Assembly (NCBI GenBank): GCA_903904635.1
Contig: CAIVDH010000297.1
Coordinates: 1-8,095 of the forward strand
Reading direction: 5' to 3'
DNA length: 8,095 bases
DNA from: an uncultured Burkholderiales bacterium
GTDB taxonomy: Bacteria > Pseudomonadota > Gammaproteobacteria > Burkholderiales > Burkholderiaceae_D
This document shows, in pieces, positions 5,867 to 8,095 of the stretch. Both the position numbers and the translations under genes were made by a program. The notes beneath the pieces are model-generated. The model was not told the DNA's origin. It was given only the letters and a program-made list of their open reading frames with translations, and ran no database searches. Position 1 is the stretch's first letter, and each line of letters begins with the position of its first letter.

Positions 5867-5884
5867 TGTAATGCAGTCGTTACA
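5867..5884 (+). promoter_or_regulatory. PpsR/CrtJ-type operator 2
   Basis: TGTA-N10-TACA is a second exact TGT-N12-ACA palindrome. It begins 8 bp after operator 1 ends, so the centres are 26 bp apart. Closely spaced pairs like this allow cooperative binding of PpsR/CrtJ tetramers in purple bacteria. It lies where a -10 region would be and about 97 bp upstream of the pucB start codon. Confidence 0.68.
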
Positions 5885-5928
5885 TTCGGCGTTGCTCAAA
5901 ATGTAAGCTGAAACAAACGTTATGTAGC

Positions 5929-5942
5929 ACCCGCGTGCGGGT
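5929..5942 (+). promoter_or_regulatory. Small GC hairpin in the predicted pucB leader
   Basis: ACCCG (5929-5933) pairs with CGGGT (5938-5942) around a CGTG loop, 38 nt before the pucB start and upstream of its ribosome-binding site. It could stabilise the 5' end of the antenna mRNA, but the stem is only 5 bp and no function is proven. Confidence 0.3.
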
Positions 5943-5980
5943 TCAGCACGTATAAGCATGTTATTCAAGGAGTTGATGCC

Positions 5981-6133
5981 ATGTCTGACAAAGATAAAGT
6001 TTGGCCTACTGGCCTGACAGAGGCGGAATCTGAGGAAATACACAGGCACTTGATTCAGGGTACGCAGATTTTTGGCATGATTGCCGCCCTGGCGCATTTG
6101 CTGGCGTATGTATATTCACCTTGGCTTCACTAA
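5981..6133 (+). CDS. pucB: Light-harvesting LH2 beta polypeptide
   Basis: The 50-residue product is a peripheral antenna beta chain: VWPTGLTEAESEEIHRHL, one membrane helix, and the typical LH2 ending YVYSPWLH. It would sit in the intracytoplasmic or cytoplasmic membrane and pair with PucA in the LH2 ring. His39 (ALAHLLAY) is the expected axial ligand of a B850-type bacteriochlorophyll. His21 matches beta-His12 of the Rhodoblastus acidophilus LH2 structure, near the B800 pigment. The residue matching beta-Arg20, which hydrogen-bonds the B800 acetyl group, is Gln29 here. The PWLH end and strong similarity to PucB, rather than to LH1 PufB, decide the assignment. AAGGAG lies 8 nt before the ATG. 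pucA starts 18 nt after the stop. The upstream region carries two PpsR/CrtJ-like operators. Confidence 0.95.
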   Translation: MSDKDKVWPTGLTEAESEEIHRHLIQGTQIFGMIAALAHLLAYVYSPWLH

Positions 6134-6151
6134 TCGATAGGGGAAATCACA

Positions 6152-6373
6152 ATGATTTACGGAAAACTGTGGTGTGTGGTTAGGCCTTCGGTTGGTATTC
6201 CAATCATCATCGGCGCGGTGGCGGTAGCTTCGTTCTCCGTTCATTTAGCCCTGACGATCAATACGACCTGGGTAAAAGGCTTCTTGAATGGTAGTGCAGG
6301 CAAAGTGGCAGCGATCTCTACAGAGACGACGCCGCAAGTTGCTGCGTTAACTATTCAAGACGTTCGGAAATAG
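6152..6373 (+). CDS. pucA: Light-harvesting LH2 alpha polypeptide, LH3-like Phe44-Leu45
   Basis: The 73-residue protein aligns without gaps to LH2 alpha chains over residues 1-47: GKLW at 4-7, RPSVGIP at 11-17, a single membrane helix, then His31 and TTW at 38-40. His31 is the axial ligand of the B850-type bacteriochlorophyll, and Met1 corresponds to the B800 ligand position. At 44-45, B800-850 complexes carry Tyr-Trp or Tyr-Tyr, which hydrogen-bond the pigment acetyl groups. Here they are Phe44-Leu45, as in blue-shifted B800-820 (LH3) antennae. Residues 48-73 form a tail (AAISTETTPQVAALTIQDVRK) longer than that of most LH2 alpha chains of 50-60 residues. Extended tails occur in Rubrivivax-type LH2. 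AGGGGAA lies 6 nt before the ATG. It is cotranscribed with pucB, and a terminator-like hairpin follows. Confidence 0.94.
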   Translation: MIYGKLWCVVRPSVGIPIIIGAVAVASFSVHLALTINTTWVKGFLNGSAGKVAAISTETTPQVAALTIQDVRK

Positions 6374-6391
6374 TTTTATGCCGTTCTTATG

Positions 6392-6425
6392 GTTCGGGGT
6401 CGAGCGATCCCGGACTATATTTTTT
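6392..6425 (+). terminator. Terminator/attenuator hairpin between pucA and pucC
   Basis: GTTCGGGG (6392-6399) pairs with TCCCGGAC (6408-6415), including two G-U pairs. The loop TCGAGCGA can itself close by two pairs, and TATATTTTTT follows. This is a good intrinsic terminator, 18 nt after the pucA stop. Purple-bacterial puc operons commonly use such a structure to stabilise abundant pucBA mRNA and limit read-through into pucC. Confidence 0.78.
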
Positions 6426-6457
6426 GCTGATGCTCATGCGCCAGCTTTTAATCTTGC

Positions 6458-7888
6458 ATGAGAATCGATGCGTACATGAATCGGTTTAGCCAGGAAATGA
6501 TCCGATCGTGGAGCCAGCTCGGCCCACGCTTCTTGCCTTTCGCAGATGCGGCGTCCCCAGATTTGCCGCTCTCCAGATTACTGCGTCTCTCTTTATTTCA
6601 AGTTTCAGTAGGCATGGCCTTGGTCTTGATGATCGGTACGCTTAACCGCGTCATGATCGTTGAGCTACATGTGCCTGCTTCGCTGGTGGCGATCATGGTG
6701 TCGATGCCACTGGTGTTCGCACCTTTTCGTGCACTCATAGGATTTCGCTCTGACAATCATCGTTCCGCATTAGGCTGGCGTCGCGTTCCTTATATCTGGA
6801 TGGGTACGCTGATACAGTTTGGCGGATTAGCCATCATGCCGTTTGCGCTGTTGGTATTGTCTGGGTTGGGACACGCAAAAGATGCGCCGGCCTGGATAGG
6901 ACAACTAGGTGCAGCCATTGCCTTTTTATTGGTTGGTGCGGGTTTGCATATTACGCAAACAGTCGGGCTTGCACTTGCAACCGATCTTGCACCACCTGAA
7001 TCGCGTCCTAAAGTGGTGGGACTGATGTATGTGATGCTGTTGTTCGGAATGATAGTAAGTGCCTTGATTTTTGGTGCGGCATTGGCTGACTTCAGCCCAG
7101 GCCGGCTAGTACGTGTGATACAGGCTGCCGCAGTCACGACATTGATTTTGAATGTGGCGGCATTATGGAAACAGGAGTCACGTCGCAGCCGTAATAGTTA
7201 TACGCAAACAGAGGATCCTGATTTTCGCCAGACCTGGGTCAGCTTTGCGCATGGTGGTAATGCCATGCGGCGATTGGTTGCAGTAGGACTCGGTACCATG
7301 GCCTTCACTATGGAAGATGTGCTGCTTGAACCGTATGGTGGTGAAATTTTACACTTGAGCGTAGGTGACACTACAACGCTGACAGCAACGCTTGCCATAG
7401 GCGGCTTACTAGGGTTCGGACTGGCATCACGAATACTCAGCCGGGGCGCTGATCCGTTTCGCATGGCAGGTAGTGGTGCCATGGTTGGTATTCCTGCTTT
7501 CATGCTGGTGATTTGTGCAGCCCCGCTGCAGTCTTCGATGTTGTTTGGTCTGGGTACTTTGCTTATAGGATTTGGGGCTGGTTTGTTTGGTCATGGCACA
7601 CTGACAGCGACGATGAATCTTGCGCCTGAAAATCAGGCTGGGCTGGCGTTAGGTGCATGGGGTGCAGTACAGGCTACTGCGGCGGGTGTCGCGGTTGCAT
7701 TCGGTGGAATCATCCGTGATATCGTCGCCATTTTTGCCGGTTCTGCAGCAGGTTATGTGAGTGTTTACTGTATAGAGATTTTTTTGCTGGTGGCGACTAT
7801 CGTCATCATGCTTCCCCTTATTAAAAAGAGCGCATCAGCGCAAGCATTAAGCATCAAGGCACAGACACCACCAGCGAGTGCTGGATGA
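6458..7888 (+). CDS. pucC: PucC, MFS-fold LH2 assembly protein (BCH2 family)
   Basis: This 476-residue integral membrane protein has about twelve hydrophobic segments and belongs to the PucC/LhaA/bacteriochlorophyll-delivery branch of the major facilitator superfamily. PucC is required for assembly or accumulation of LH2, probably by handling bacteriochlorophyll or antenna subunits in the membrane. Family signatures are FQVSVGMALVLMIGTLNRVM (47-66), GFRSDNHRSALGWRRVPYIW (95-114), MEDVLLEPYGGEIL (285-298), and NQAGLALGAWGAVQATAAG (392-410). Position right after pucBA favours PucC over LhaA. The start at 6458 is limited by an in-frame TAA at 6449. No Shine-Dalgarno sequence is evident, and Met7 (6476) or Met14 (6497) are alternatives, which suggests weak translation. 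Expression should depend on read-through of the upstream hairpin. The length is normal and no lesion is seen. Confidence 0.95.
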   Translation: MRIDAYMNRFSQEMIRSWSQLGPRFLPFADAASPDLPLSRLLRLSLFQVSVGMALVLMIGTLNRVMIVELHVPASLVAIMVSMPLVFAPFRALIGFRSDNHRSALGWRRVPYIWMGTLIQFGGLAIMPFALLVLSGLGHAKDAPAWIGQLGAAIAFLLVGAGLHITQTVGLALATDLAPPESRPKVVGLMYVMLLFGMIVSALIFGAALADFSPGRLVRVIQAAAVTTLILNVAALWKQESRRSRNSYTQTEDPDFRQTWVSFAHGGNAMRRLVAVGLGTMAFTMEDVLLEPYGGEILHLSVGDTTTLTATLAIGGLLGFGLASRILSRGADPFRMAGSGAMVGIPAFMLVICAAPLQSSMLFGLGTLLIGFGAGLFGHGTLTATMNLAPENQAGLALGAWGAVQATAAGVAVAFGGIIRDIVAIFAGSAAGYVSVYCIEIFLLVATIVIMLPLIKKSASAQALSIKAQTPPASAG

Positions 7889-8034
7889 AAAATGTAGAGT
7901 AAGGCAATGTAGTCTGTAGAGTTGGAAAAATTAGGCAATAATAGTAGTAGCGTAAAATAATTTACCATTGCTTAAATGGCATCTGAATTATGCGGCGTTA
8001 GTATCATCCAATGTAAATGTTTAAGGAGAAGAGC

Positions 8035-8095
8035 ATGCAGACATGGAAAATTTTATTAATAATGTGGTTCATTGCGTTGATTTTTATGCTCGCCA
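8035..8095 (+). CDS. Start of a membrane or secreted protein, truncated by the window
   Basis: An ATG preceded by AAGGAG with a 6-nt spacer opens a frame that runs off the window end after 20 codons (MQTWKILLIMWFIALIFMLA). The visible part is a short Lys-containing start followed by a continuous hydrophobic stretch, so it is either a signal peptide or a first membrane helix. The family cannot be recognised from this much. The 146-bp gap after pucC contains only short AT-rich repeats such as TGTAGAGT (7893-7900 and 7915-7922) and no clear terminator, so cotranscription with pucC cannot be excluded. Confidence 0.62.
   Translation, partial: MQTWKILLIMWFIALIFMLA

Noticed and set aside
5902..5915. 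A third PpsR/CrtJ site (TGT-N8-ACA)
   Set aside because: The spacing is 8, not 12, and the flanks are not symmetric.
5843..6097. 84-residue minus-strand reading frame
   Set aside because: It lies antisense to pucB and its control region, has no family resemblance, and is explained by the conserved pucB coding sequence on the plus strand.
5981..6373. pufBA (LH1) instead of pucBA
   Set aside because: The beta chain ends in SPWLH, the alpha chain has the GKLW...VGIP and His31...TTW layout of LH2, and pucC rather than pufLM follows.
6790..7503. Long minus-strand frames opposite pucC
   Set aside because: They are antisense shadows of a conserved membrane protein, with atypical composition and no recognisable domain.
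7965..7979. CCATT/AATGG hairpin after pucC as a terminator
   Set aside because: The stem is only 5 bp, mostly A-T, and is not followed by a T run.
1..8095. CRISPR arrays, tRNA or rRNA genes, insertion sequences
   Set aside because: No regularly spaced repeats, no cloverleaf-like or rRNA-like segments, and no transposase frames or terminal repeats were seen.

Overview
The window looks like a mid-GC proteobacterial chromosome segment, most likely from a phototrophic (aerobic anoxygenic or purple) betaproteobacterium. The anchor is a complete peripheral light-harvesting operon, pucB-pucA-pucC (5981-7888). The lineage guess rests on the extended C-terminal tail of PucA, which recalls Rubrivivax-type LH2 alpha chains, and on the surrounding housekeeping families. 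It is an inference, not a direct reading.

Layout. 1-722 (+): the 3' end of a ketopantoate reductase gene (panE family), then a small cupin. 874-1693 (-): an AhpD/carboxymuconolactone-decarboxylase (CMD)-like gene downstream of a His-rich 'translational machinery' family gene. 1832-3055 (+): a glyoxalase I (gloA) gene closely followed by an Fe(II)/2-oxoglutarate dioxygenase. 3122-3724 (-): a Tat-exported protein with beta-carbonic-anhydrase zinc motifs, ending convergently against the dioxygenase at a strong hairpin. 3725-4090: an AT-rich non-coding stretch with inverted repeats, including two back-to-back hairpins just before the next gene. 4091-5278 (+): an exported protein with a long disordered Ala/Asp/Lys-rich region and a C-terminal SnoaL/CaMKII-association-like (NTF2-fold) domain. 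5311-5706 (-): a second AhpD/CMD-like gene. 5707-5980: a divergent control region. 5981-7888 (+): pucB, pucA, a hairpin with a T run, and pucC. 8035-8095 (+): the start of a gene for a membrane or secreted protein, cut by the window end.

How it works together. PucB and PucA are the two small membrane helices that bind bacteriochlorophyll in the LH2 ring. PucC is the 12-helix MFS-fold protein needed to assemble it. The control region holds two perfect TGT-N12-ACA palindromes 8 bp apart, the first overlapping a consensus TTGACA -35 box. This is the arrangement expected for PpsR/CrtJ repression by oxygen and light. A terminator-like hairpin between pucA and pucC should keep antenna polypeptide mRNA far more abundant than pucC mRNA.

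The most notable observation is in the antenna itself. PucA aligns without gaps to LH2 alpha through residue 47 and carries Phe-Leu at positions 44-45, where B800-850 complexes have Tyr-Trp or Tyr-Tyr. That is the change known to produce blue-shifted B800-820 (LH3) antennae. PucB also lacks the Arg that bonds the B800 pigment in the Rhodoblastus acidophilus (Rps. acidophila) structure (Gln29 here). No wholly novel multi-gene system is evident; the other genes are ordinary families, with a few non-coding structures worth a look.
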